The notes beneath the pieces are model-generated. The model ran no database searches. It had not been told where the DNA came from and worked only from the letters and a program-made list of their open reading frames with translations. From positions 2,070,800 to 2,134,799 of the forward strand of contig PJRA01000263.1 of NCBI GenBank assembly GCA_016987375.1: DNA of 64,000 nt, in the 5' to 3' direction. The first letter of the stretch is position 1. Each line of letters opens with the position of its first letter. This document shows positions 11,776 to 23,695 of this stretch, one piece after another. Made by a program: the position numbers and the translations under genes. This DNA is from Brachionus koreanus (lineage: Eukaryota; Rotifera; Eurotatoria; Ploima; Brachionidae).

Positions 11776-13493
11776 AAATAGTTTTCAAATGTAAATTAGA
11801 AAAAATAAAAAAATTTGTAAATTAAATGTCGCTAATATCCTATTTTTTGTATGAAATAAAAATTTTGTTTTATAAAAATAAATTTTTAAAAATTTTGAGT
11901 AATTTATTTTTAAAAACTTTTACAATATTGAAGTATTTTATATAACTAAGACACACACCAACTCCAGCCAATTTAAATATTTATATTTCAAATTCCAATA
12001 GTATGATGCTTGCTTCTAGCAAATTTCATTTATTTGAATTTTTATTTAGACTCAACTGCTAGAAGGAAGAATCGATCCGAAAGTAGTTAAGTTAACTAGT
12101 TTATAAGATTAAGATTAATTTGGATTCTATCATTATAATTATTAAGAAATAATAAAAAAAACAAAAAATAATAAAATATTCTGAACTTTGGTATAAAAAA
12201 AATTCTATTTATTATTTAAAGAACCATTTCGAGATTATTTTATTATTAATTTTTTTTTCATTTTCTTATTATTCATTTATTCTAGAGGTAGCCATGTATA
12301 CAAAATAAAAATATTTACTAGTAATTTATATTTGTTAAACTACTTATTTGAAAACACAGTACCACGAGAACCTTACAAGTCCGGAATATAAGTAAACTAA
12401 AAGTTTTATAACAATTAATTAAAACCAAAAATGAAGTAAATTAATACTTAAATTGTTTTATTAATATTAATAAAACAAAGAAAACAAATAGATTGTAAAA
12501 AAGTTGTTAATTCAAAGTTGTATTAACTATCAGTTAAAAAATATTTATTTATCTTGGCTGCTTTAGGAGATGAATAAACAAAATTTTATATTTTTTTTAA
12601 CTTTTTTTTTTTATTTATTAATAAAAAAAAGCAATGCAATAGTTAGCTAATCTTCAAAATGTAAATCATTATGCTGTATAGTTGTTAGCCAACTTTCAGT
12701 GAGTAGTTCAATTCAAACCCTACACTCTTGTATCATTCAGGGCTTTTTTAGCCTAAAACTTACGTCACCCTACTTCAGCTTGGTCTTGGCTAGTAAATTT
12801 AGTATAAGAAGATGAACCATTGAACAAACACGATGATAATCAGCAAGAGAAAGATTTTTTTAAACAGATTTTTATTGTCATATTTTACAGAAATTCATTC
12901 ATTACATGCCAAACTATGAGTATGAAATTAAGAGCTAAATATTAAAAAACCATGTTCTTTATCAGTGTTAGGAAATTTATTCAATTTTTTCAAAAATCAA
13001 TCATAATCATCGCCATATTTTTGATATTTGTTTAAAATACGAAAAAAAAAGCAATAAAAATTTATTTAATTTACTTAATTTTAAAATTAAGTTTATTATT
13101 CCTATCGATAATTCACCAGACTGATAAATTTAAATTTTGAAATTTAAAGATTGACATCATTCTTTTTCTTTTTAAATTTTTTTTTTCATATAAAATTTTA
13201 TGTTCAATTTTAAGTAACAATTCGGTTTAAACGAAGCCGTAAGCCATTCGGACAAACCTGAGGATCCTTTTGCCAAATTATATTTTTAATTAAATTTAAA
13301 ATTTTAAATTCTAAGTTACTAAAATAAATTTAAAAAAAAAAAACAAATTAACTAGACGCTTTAAATAATTAAGTAGCTTAAATATTTATTATCGAATTTG
13401 AAAAAGTAAGAATTTAATGATGTTTAAATTAGGCATTAAACAATACCATTTTTCATAATATAAAATCGTAAAAAATAGTCGTCTAGTTAAAAA
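11776..13493. other. Spacer between convergent Ku80 and SNAP29
   Basis: This 1.7 kb is the shared 3' region of Ku80 (+) and SNAP29 (-). It is AT-rich, with slightly GC-richer stretches at about 12680-12800 and 13200-13265 that I cannot assign. No coding exon or RNA gene is evident. Confidence 0.5.
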
Positions 13494-14147
13494 TTATTTC
13501 AAAATTCTTCTCATTTGAGAATTTTGATCATTAATTCTTTCATCTGTTTTGATGCTTTTGTCAGTGATTCTATCTATCACATTATTTTGTTTATCTAATT
13601 CAAATTGCATTTCTAATCCCATTGCAGCTAAGCGCTTTAGTCCAACAGACATTTCATCTAAATTTTTGTGCATTTCTTTCTCACGATCTGAGCCGGTAAT
13701 TGGAACAAATTCAGCTTTTGGTTTGCTAAAGCTTTGTAAATTATTTACACTAACCGCATCGCGTTTTATTTCATTTTTTTTAGATTCTGTATTTACATTT
13801 TTTGAGCTCCATCCAAAAAACTTATTTTTAAGGCCACCAAAAACACTTTTTACTTGATTCAAATTTTTTTGAGTCGAGTTAAGAGTATTATTGACATCAT
13901 CTAAGCGCTCGTCGACACTTTTTAATTGCTCACCTTGTCGATAAAGTTCTTCCGCTGTTTTTGCTCCGATTTCTTGCGTCTCATTTAAGACTCTAAGAGC
14001 TCTAGTGGTACTTTCTAAACTGTCATTTTCAACTCTCCCAATTTTTTCCTGAATAAAACGAATATCTTCATCTTCGGCACGGTTCCTATTACCAAATTTG
14101 TATTCATCATCATTGGTTTCAAAAGGGTTTCTTGAGCTTAGACTCAT
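13494..14147 (-). CDS. SNAP29: SNAP29-type Qbc-SNARE
   Basis: SNAP29 supplies two SNARE helices to fusion complexes, notably autophagosome-lysosome fusion with syntaxin 17. This single-exon protein has 217 residues. An NPF motif at 7-9 is the EH-domain-binding signal typical of SNAP29. The first SNARE helix covers about 28-95, with zero-layer Gln71 in LYRQGEQL. The second covers about 155-217, with Gln181 in LEMQFELDKQ. The linker contains no cysteine, and the whole protein has none, so it cannot be palmitoylated like SNAP25; this supports SNAP29. The protein ends at the second helix, as expected. It is somewhat shorter than human SNAP29 (258), mainly in the linker. Met at 14147 is the natural start, with an acceptor-like TTCTAG about 24 nt upstream. 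Confidence 0.88.
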   Translation of the reverse strand: MSLSSRNPFETNDDEYKFGNRNRAEDEDIRFIQEKIGRVENDSLESTTRALRVLNETQEIGAKTAEELYRQGEQLKSVDERLDDVNNTLNSTQKNLNQVKSVFGGLKNKFFGWSSKNVNTESKKNEIKRDAVSVNNLQSFSKPKAEFVPITGSDREKEMHKNLDEMSVGLKRLAAMGLEMQFELDKQNNVIDRITDKSIKTDERINDQNSQMRRILK

Positions 14148-17100
14148 TTTTTGTTTTGAAGACGAAGTTTCTAGAATAATTATTATTTTAAAGTTTTTAA
14201 TTTTATATCTCTACAAAAGTAATCTTCAAATTATGAAAAAATTTACGTAAAAATAAATTATAATTAAAAGAATGACTAATACACCATTGGTTTGAAAATT
14301 TTTTTCTCATATTTTATTATTCAAAAATTAAATCGTTAGTGCAGAACAATATTAATATTTAAACAGTTTTATTTTAGACAAACAATTCAATTCATTAGAT
14401 CATGCTGAGGTTATGTTTTTGTTTTTTTTTTTTTAAATGGACCAAGAAATTTTAAAATTCACATAAATATTTGAAATTAATCTTGATAATAATTTTATTA
14501 TAAATTTTATATACATATTAATATTCTATATAGGAAAATATTTCACAAATCATTATTTTAAATTTTTTGTTTACACTCTTTATATCTTTTTTTATCAATA
14601 ACTAAAAAATGAACTTAAAATTTAGATTAGCAATTATTCTATTGTTGCAAATTTTAATGAAAAAATTAAATAAATATCAAAATTAAACCAATGGTCAATG
14701 AACAAATCTGTACTTGTTCCATTGACTTCAAAATTTAAATTTTGCAGACATCCTACACCCATTTAAAAGTATAACCGGGACCATCTATTCAACTCAAATT
14801 TTCTTCTTCTTGACCTTGCTTTTGTATATCTTCACAAAATGTTAGTTTAGCTTATTGCAAAAACTAAATTTCTTTCCCATTCCAAGTCTGTTTTCTGTTT
14901 TCCAAAAAAGTTACATGTGGAAAATCTGGACTCAAATTTAGGCTTAACTTGCTGAAGTTGCACAAACTCTGATGAAGATCTATGGATCCGTAACCGCTAT
15001 CACATCATGACATCTCTCTATTTGTGTGGCTTGCACTCTGGATGTCTCCATAGCTCCCATCTTCACTCAATTTTGCTAAAATCTTTTGTCTAACAAAGCT
15101 CTCGACCTCAAATGTCCATCATAAAAAGTTTGGATAATTTTTGATTTAATCATTACTTCAGGATCACGATTCACGATCATTCACCAAAAGGGTATACATG
15201 GATCTTTGAAACTTAGTTTTTGAGCATGTATTCATGTATTATAAATATTCTTTTCCAGAATAGTCAAAAAAAAAACATATTCTTAGCTTAAAAAAAATAC
15301 ATCACTGTATTTGATAATACTTGTCTATGTATTCGTTATGTATTATGTATCTAGATCTAAGTATTGTTTTGAAAATTATTCTTTCATAGGCAGTAAATAA
15401 AATCACTAATTCCTGCAAAAAACGGGGATTTAAAATCAACGAAAAGTATAATTTTGTACAAAAATTACCTAAGAGTAATTTTAACTAAAATCGATCCTCA
15501 GTTAAAATCAACAGAACTATTTATGTCACTCATAAGATCATTATTCGACTAATGTTTTATAATTCTTCAATCAGTATTACCGTATTTCATGAAAATATTT
15601 TAGTCAAAAAAGGTGAAATTCATCCATTTTTTTCTTCTATTGCAAACAAGAAAATACACGTATTACATCGCAAACGACTGGTGAATTTTCTTTTAAACGA
15701 GTCACTTTTTTTTTAGAAAAGCAACTCAAATAAAGGGAAATTATTTACTCAAATACTAACAGGTTTCTTTTGTGTTTACTTGTATCTGATGAAATACCCT
15801 CTAATTTCTCGAAGAAGAGTTTTATCAAATTAATGACCGGTAAGGTTTCCCTTTGTATGCTATAAAAGGTTTTCTTGAAGTAAATGAAGTTAAGTTATAA
15901 GGTAGACTATTCCGTTCCTGACTTTGTTCTTTGATGTTACTTTGAGAGCAAATATCTTATCTTGGCATTCGTTTCCTTGTCTAGTTCTTGCTTGTTCTTC
16001 TCTAAGCATAACATTCAAAGCGTTCTTGATTCTTCCAAGGATAATGCTGTAGGATTCCTTGCTTGCTATTGGTATACCTCAACAATTATCTTTTGTAGAG
16101 ATATTGTCACAAATCATTTTGTTACCATTCTTAGGAAGCTTCACTATCAGGCATTTTGACCAGTTCTCTGGTATTATTTCTTGCTGCAAATTCTTGCTTG
16201 CTTGTTCTTTTTTGTGAAGAGCCACATATCGTATTAGTGATCTTGTGTAGCATAAAAACTAATCAAATTAATCGAAAGAGCAGCTAATCAAATTTAAAAC
16301 TATTGGCATTGAAGAATTTGTTGATGATGGCCATGGAGGTAAATTATTTTATTTACTTAAAATTAAGATAAGTTTTTCTTGATTTTCTTGCTCTTCCGTA
16401 GGTTTTCATATACGAAGAATCTAAAAATGAGGTCGAAATCCATATCTGAAAATAGTGTGGAAGTTTTGCATCGCGCGAACTTTATTTTCATTTTTTACCT
16501 ATAATGCCTAAGTGATTTAGTGTTAATAATAATAAAAATAATAAAAACTGAAATATCTCGGTTAAACCATCTAGAAATCGCGATACTGCTGCTCCAAACA
16601 ACACAAATAACATGTTAAAATAACTTAAAAGACAAATTAATGAATAAAAGTAAAGACTTGTAATATAAATACTAAAGAGTAGAATGTGGAATTACAAAAA
16701 TAGATAATATAAACAAATTTTCGTAAAAATTGGACTCTTTAAAAAATCTATATTTTTCTTATTTAAAATAATTTTTAAGATGTTAACTGGATGGAAAAAT
16801 ATTTTTGTATGACACTTTATGACTGAAATTTTTTGATACTCTTGAATATCGAAATTTGGGTTTTGCACATTTTTCAAACGAAAACTGTGTTTTTGGTTGA
16901 TTTAAAATGTATGCATTTAAATATTAATCAGAAATTGACAAAAATTTTCAAAGATTCCTTTTAAAATATAATTTTTGAAATTATATTTTTATAAGATAAT
17001 ACAAAATTTCGAAATTTTTAAAAAGAAGTTCAAAAAATTTATCAGGTCTTTTAGTTTTATTTCTTTGAATCTTTTTTTATTAAAATTATAATCACGCATT

Positions 17101-17826
17101 TTGTTCTTTCTTCTTTATAAAATAACTGGATCGTTAAAAAAACATGGTTTATCAGCATATTTAACTTGATCCTTAACTGAACATCAAATTATTATTTTTT
17201 ATAGTCAGCAATTTATTCATACAATATTTAGTTTCGTTCATTTTTATCTTTAAAAAAGATTCAAATTTTGTTCAAAAATTTGAAATGCTGTCGAAAATTA
17301 ACTGACAAGATTAATAAAGAATTCAATAAATAAAGAACATAATTAATAAAAAAAAATAGTAAGAACTAATAAATATTCTATTTTTTTTTGTGAAATTTTT
17401 TAATTATTTTCTCAATATTTTAGTTATTTACAAAAAATTTAAGTGAAATAATAATGAAATTTATTAATAAATTTAATAATATGAAAGTAACTAAGCTTTG
17501 TAGACATGTAATATTTTTTAAAATTTAATTAATTTAAATCAAGAGATGTGAATTGCTTTCTTCTTTCTACTCCTAGGAGCTAAATATCACACAAATCTTC
17601 AACTAAAAAGGAAATATTATAATTAAGTCAGTTAAAATTATTTTCACTGAAAATTTCAAATATTTCTCAGTGAAAAAGTTTATCTGAGATCTTATTTTTT
17701 TACATCTTTAATTGAAATTAGATTAAATAAATTTGAATTTACAAATAGATTGATTTTTTTAAATTAAAAATAAATAAAATTTCCAACATGTTAAAAAATT
17801 GTCAAAAATTTTTATTTATTGAAAAA
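14148..17826. other. Intergenic region holding a LINE remnant
   Basis: Between SNAP29 and the GPCR there is no intact gene. The part from about 14740 to 16360 is GC-richer and carries a decayed reverse transcriptase on the minus strand, listed separately. The remainder, 16400-17826, is plain AT-rich sequence in which I see nothing. Confidence 0.5.
14740..16360 (-). mobile_element. Decayed non-LTR retrotransposon (LINE) reverse transcriptase
   Basis: On the minus strand, 16180-15955 reads as a reverse transcriptase fragment. It begins IIPENWSKCLIVKLPKNG, then breaks at a stop, resumes in another frame as SYSIILGRIKNALNVMLREE, and continues as QARTRQGNECQDK. This is the fingers-palm region of LINE-type reverse transcriptases: the stretch before the catalytic motifs, with the 'proceed with W..., LPKKG, S..ILxRI, EEQAGFR' pattern. 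Further matches decay towards 14740. Several stops and frame changes show it is dead. I cannot see an intact YADD motif, an endonuclease or a tail, so the element is truncated and its clade is uncertain. Confidence 0.7.
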
Positions 17827-19371
17827 TTAAACAAAAGTATTATTGGAATTTACATATTTAGTATTCTTGTTAAATGAAGTTGAAGTGTCTCTTACAAGTT
17901 CTCCTTTTATGTGCTGCTGATTGGACTGAATTTTGATTGAATTCTGAGTTGAATTAATTGTGACCATTTTAAAAATTTCTTGTTTAAAATTTCTGTTCAT
18001 CAGTCCATAGATTATTGGGTTAACACATGTCGAAATTAGAGCGATTAAGTTAGAAGTAATGATAATAAGGGACAATTTTTTTCCATTTATAAAATAACTG
18101 TCTGAAAAATCTAAAAGTAAGTTGCACACAGCAACTGGCAGCCAGCACATACAAAAAGTAAAAAACACAACGAACAAAATGTTTTTACTTTTTGAAAAAC
18201 GCTCCTGGTTATTCCAGATTTTTTCTATAAAAACTGATGCTCGATCAGCAATCAAACTTCTACTGTTTTCATTTTTCTCATTTTCATTGTTGAATTTTTT
18301 TCTTTCTCTTCTCCTAAACATCTTAGGTACATTCAAGTGCAAAAAACTACAAATCTGATAATGAGCTGAACCAACTACAACTACTGGAAGAATATATTGA
18401 AAAATGATTAGAGAAATGCAAAATGTATATTTGGAATTAAGATTGAACCATGTTTCTTCACAAAGTTTATAAAGAACCTCTTTAGTTTGCTTTGTTCGGA
18501 CTGTTTTTTCATCATTTACAACGAATGACGGAATACTAATTAAAAATGAGCATATCCATATTAGAAATATACATAAATACAGCCAATATTTTTTCGAATT
18601 TCGTCCAGAGTTTACTATAAAATTCCATCGATCTACGGCTATTGCAGTGATGCTAAGTGTGCTCACTAAAACATTGGCTGTTTGCAAACCTGGACCTAGC
18701 TTACAAAGCAATCGACCAAATTTCCAATTTAAATTGACATATCGAAACAGGGTTAATGGACCACATATTGAACACAATAAAATGTCACTAAAAAATAAAC
18801 TAATTAAAATTTAATTAAAAAGAATGAATTTTTTTTCTGTGAATTGTTAATTGGAAAAATGTATCTAATTATGATTTTTTTTTCAAATTCATAGATGACA
18901 AGCAGATCATTTTTTGAATTAAATTAAGATTATTAAATGGAAAAATTATTTTCTCATGATGTCTGGTGAATTTTTTTTTAACTAATATAAAAACAGACAA
19001 ATTCGAAAAATTTACCTAATAGCAAGATTGACTATGAATATGTTTCTAAAAGTTCTCAGGTTTTTTGAGCTATAAAACGAGTATATGATGAGCGAGTTTG
19101 ATATTATACCAAAAGTGAATATTAGACCAAATATAATTGAAAAAATAAAAAACTGTTTGTTTGATACTAGGCTGAATGAATTTTGTATTTCTTTTTTGAC
19201 CACGTGCAACAAAAATTCCGGAAAATCAGCTCGGCCATCGGTCAAATTGTAATCAATCTCAATTATTTGATTTCTTTTTTTCGTGTGACTATGATGTTGA
19301 TGAATTATTTGCTGAAAAATATATTCCACCCATCTATTGGTGAAATTAGTATGTTCAAAATTATAATCCAT
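17827..19371 (-). CDS. Class A GPCR, neuropeptide F/Y receptor-like
   Basis: This is a seven-helix plasma-membrane receptor of 438 residues in two exons, 19371-19016 and 18787-17827. The junction is in phase and rebuilds NLAISDILL, the helix 2 motif with its conserved Asp. The N-terminus carries likely glycosylation sites NFT (9-11) and NLT. Helix 1 is ISNSLIIYSFY, with the conserved Asn. Helix 3 ends ITAIAVDRW, so the usual DRY is DRW. LNWKFGRLLCKLG contains the Cys for the disulphide to loop 2. Helix 6 has FCMCWLPV and helix 7 has NPIIYGLMN (NPxxY). The loop 3 region is basic. Pattern around helices 2-3 fits neuropeptide F, Y or related peptide receptors; the ligand is inferred only. The gene stands alone, with no peptide gene visible nearby. 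Confidence 0.85.
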
Positions 19372-22300
19372 ATTTGTTATTAAAATCTAAACTTGTTTTC
19401 TTTGATTATTAAAAGCTATTTGAAAGACTAGATACAGCAGTATATAATTTTAAAATACATTAAATGACAAAATTTATATTAAAAAAAAATAATTGAATTA
19501 GTTTGAGTATCACAAAATAAGCTTTTATATCAAAATATTTAATTATCTTCGTATATTCAAATTATATCATTCATAAGGAACATGTTAGCAGTATTTTGTT
19601 CTCCTTAAGACAACTGATATCTAGGATCTAATTTCATTAGAAAAGATATAATTAATAATTCAAAAAATTGTTTCTTAAATTCCCTGTGAATTTTGATTTC
19701 TACAGACTTGTTGTCAAACCGTGAAAAAGCTAACTTGTATTCAATTAGATAATGTTTTCTGTGTTAAGCTCGAAGCTAGTGACAAGTGTATAGTTTAAAT
19801 TTTTGATTTGAATTTTGATTAACAAAAGGGATGAACGGAAAATCTTCTTCTCTTAATCAAAATCTTCTCATAATCATCTCTAAATTATAAGCTAAATTAT
19901 TTGAATTTTTAATGTGAGTCGAAAAAAAATAATTCAGAAATGAGTGATTGTTTAAAAATTATTTGCCATGTGCATCAAACTTGATGCTAAACTGTACATA
20001 AATGACACTCAAATATTTGAATTCAATCCATGTAATTAAAAAAATAGTTCAAATAAAAAATATAGATAGTTCTAAACAGACAGAAATTTTATCAGTATAG
20101 GCTTAGAAAATGAATTCTAAATTAAACTGTATAATTCTTATCTACGGAAGAAATATGTTTTATATCTTTAAAATTATAAATATTCGAAATCGATATTTAT
20201 TTCTTCTTCATTTTTTTAATTCAAATATAATATTTTTAATTAAAGATTTTTTTTTCAAACACTGACAAATTGATTCTTTTAAAAAAAATACTTACTATAT
20301 TCTAATTAGTAATTAATACTAAAAATGAGACAAACCTAGATTTATTTAAATTGTTTTAATTGCTGAATAATGCCTAGAGTCCCACAGTCCTGGATCGGTC
20401 TCAAATAGTTTAAAACCGGAAGTAATAGCGGTCCCGTGATGGTCTTAATTAATGCTGGGTACCGTCAGTGACGGCCACTGACCGCCAAATCTTGGTGTTG
20501 GCCGTTTTGATGGCCATGTCAAAAATAAAATTTAGAAATTTTCAAATATAAATTGGCCATCGAGACGGCCAACACCAATTTATGGTGGTCCAGTGGCCGT
20601 CACTGACGTTACCCAACACAAGTCTTAATACCACCCTCATTCTGGTAATCTTGGTTATTGGTACTAGTCTAAATTGCTAGAACAAAAAGCTTGAATTAAA
20701 AATATTTTATTATTTTCATTAAAATTTCTTAACAAAATTAATTCCAATACTTTTTTAATTTTTTTTAATTTAAAAGTTTCCAAATAAAAATTGAATAAAT
20801 AATTTCAAATTAATTATTGAATAAATAAAATATTTCGCATTTAAAAAATTGTCAAATTTTGGTCATTTTTTAAATATAAGAAAAAAAATGATCTTTCAAA
20901 ATGAAGAGTCTTATTTATTAGAATGCTGAGAGAGTCGTCCCTTTGGGTTCGTTTGACAAACATTGTCGTTAACTAAAAAGAAAAACGAACTTTAATTTTA
21001 GAAAATTTTATTGATTTGTTTGAAACTTAGCCAAAATAATTTATGATTAAAGATTAATTTTAAATAAAAAAAGAATATATTTAAATAAGCGATTATTTAT
21101 TTATTCTAAAGGAAATAAATTGAAAAAAACTTTTTGTGCTAAATTTGACTTTTGATAATTTTCTTTTATACAGAAAATAATTATTTTTATTTTTATTTTA
21201 AGTTTTTTTTACAATTAAGAAAACACCTTGATAACTTATTAGGAATATACAGTTCATTTTGATAAGCACTCAAAATTAGATGAATTTCTATTTAAAAATA
21301 AAATATTTAAATTAAAATTGATATTTTTAAATTTGATATATTCAAATTCGTCTTAGATTTTATATACCTCCTGATTTTATATTTTCATGGTTGAGTACAG
21401 GCGCTTTTTAAAATTGATTTAAATTTCTATATAAAAAATAGCTATGGATTAAAACTGTATTGGTAAAGCTAGGTCTTTGGATGGAAAAAATGTTTTTTTC
21501 CCTTGTTCAATAAATAATAATATCAAATTTTAGTAAATGTTTTTTTTTAAATTAGATAAACTCGAAATTTTTTATCCTTATGTAAAATTATGAGCAAATT
21601 CTTTGATCACTTAGTTATTCATTTACTAAAAATTTCAATGTTTCTAACAAAATTTTAAAAATAGCTGAGCATTTTTGATGATAATTCACCAATAATTGAA
21701 TTAGCAGTCCTTTTTTTAATCAAAGTGTTTTTTTAATCAAATTTCTTAGATAAAAAATTAGAATAAGAGATAAAAACCTTATTTAATTTTTTAACCTAAA
21801 CCATAGTAATTCAGATTTATTAAAAAGTCTAAAAGATAGAAATTTCTTAATTCAGATATTTACGATTAATCGCACGCTTCTCAAACATTTACTTTTTTTC
21901 TAAAAGTATATGAATATCTACAAAATGTATTTAATAATTAGCTCACTCAATCTGATAAAGCATAAAAAAATCCTTTAAATTGAATTATATTAATTGAATT
22001 AGATTATATTAAAAAATAAATAATATTTTAGTAAAATTTATTGATTTAATCAAAACTACTTTTTTATGTTCTTAATTTCTTGTGTTAAATAAGTCAGTTT
22101 CTTTTATGACTTGTCATCATTAAACTTTGATTAAAAATATATATTTTTTAAAAGTACTAAAAGTTCAATAATAAAATTTCTATTATTAAATGTCATTTTA
22201 TCTGTTTGCATAGAGGAAAACATATGCTTGGGTTTAATTATAAACAAAAATAAAATAAAAACGTGGAGTTTTTGCTCGTAAAATTTCCAATTTTTAGTTA

Positions 22301-23695
22301 AATTTATTTATTTAAATTTTATCCATGATACAATTGACAGGCTTGGATTTAAAAAATTATTCATTTTGTTTTTAAAAAAGATAATGTTTCATAATATAAA
22401 TTTACTGTTTTTCCTAATGAAAGCAATCCATCTAAAAAATTTTAATATGTCTATCAAAAAAAAAATTAAATAAATGTGAGTGGAAGCTCAAATCTGAACA
22501 ATATGTAAATAATTTAAAAATAATAATTTCTGACTCGTTTGATTTTTAATTGGAAAAAGACCAGTTTAAACTTTTTTCTATTTAAAAAAGTTGACAACTA
22601 TGAGAAAATTATTTTTTTAAAAGTTTATTTCGTTTAATAATTCAACTTTCATTTGTGATTTGAGGATGTTAGTTCGGAAAGTTTTGAAATATTATTGATT
22701 TTTTTTTTAAATTAAAATATATAACTGCTTAAAATTTTAATTTCACGAAATAATCAAAAATAAAATTCTATAACTTGATTTAATTGCAAAATAGTTCTCC
22801 GAATTAATTCTTATCCAAAAAAATATTTAAATAAATCTAAAAATTTGTTCAATTCATGACATTTTTTAATTAAATTCTCTTGATACAAACAAATTGTATT
22901 ATTTATTTTAATGTAAAATGGTTTTATCTAAATTACATTTTAATTTCCAAATTGATTAATTACTCTTTAATTAATTTAACTACATTGATTCAACTCAATC
23001 TAATAAAGTATTTGAATTTTTTATTTTAAAAATTTTTAAATCCAGTTAAAAAAATTAACCTTCCAATTTGACTGATTGAAAATTCAATCCCAAAAAAATT
23101 ACTTAACTTTTTCATACTCAAAAGATAATTCTTTAAAATATGTGAAGTTTATTTAAGCATTCTTTGCAAATTTAGATTTAAAATTTCTAAAAGAAAAATA
23201 TTCCTAAAGTTTTCTAGCTATCCCCGAGTGTAAAGATTTACAGACAAATTACTTTTAGTTTAAAAACTAAGCTTTTTTTGTTGTTTTTTTTTTATATAAG
23301 TTTATTTTAGCTTAGACTTTGTTCAGCGGAAAATATTTTTTCTGTTTCTATTGTTTTTTCTTCAACTAAAAATAAAATCAAAAAGTTTGAATTTCCTATT
23401 TGTTTTTTATTTCAAATCAGTTTTAAGCTAAATATTTACATAAAAATGATAGCATATTTATCATGATTTAATCGGCTGTTTCTAATGTGTATCTGTTTAT
23501 AAATGAGTAGAAAATTATATCTATGATTATTTCCAAATAATTATTAAAAAATTTTTCTATTTAAATTAAGATTAATTTAATTTAAATACGGAAGTTATGA
23601 ATTAAAAAAGGGATTTTTATTCTGAAATAATCAGCTCAAAAATAAAGAAATAAATAGGAATTAATATTAGATTTTAATAATTCGATCGTATTTGT
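19372..23695. other. Long intergenic region with one MITE
   Basis: This 4.3 kb spacer between the GPCR start and the 3' end of the tektin-like gene is AT-rich and non-coding. The exception is GC-richer sequence at about 20360-20680, which contains the foldback element listed separately. I see no other structure. Confidence 0.5.
20442..20629. mobile_element. Foldback MITE with GTCTTAAT target duplication
   Basis: Two arms at about 20454-20518 and 20552-20617 are inverted copies. The left begins GCTGGGTACCGTCAGTGACG; the right, read on the minus strand, begins GTTGGGTAACGTCAGTGACG. They stay similar for about 64 bases through GGTGTTGGCCG and GATGGCCA, leaving a spacer of about 33 bases. The whole would fold into a long hairpin. 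The octamer GTCTTAAT occurs on both sides, at 20442-20449 and 20622-20629. An 8-bp duplication is typical of hAT-type insertions. There is no coding capacity, so it is a non-autonomous element. Flanking bases to about 20360 and 20680 are also GC-richer, so it may sit inside an older repeat. Confidence 0.75.

Noticed and set aside
12680..12800. GC-richer patch sharing a short AAGTAGGGT-ACGT-like word with 58285-58310
   Set aside because: The shared word is about 15 bases with mismatches, too short to claim a repeat family.
13549..13857. Plus-strand open frame of 102 codons
   Set aside because: It lies entirely antisense within SNAP29, with composition typical of a shadow frame.
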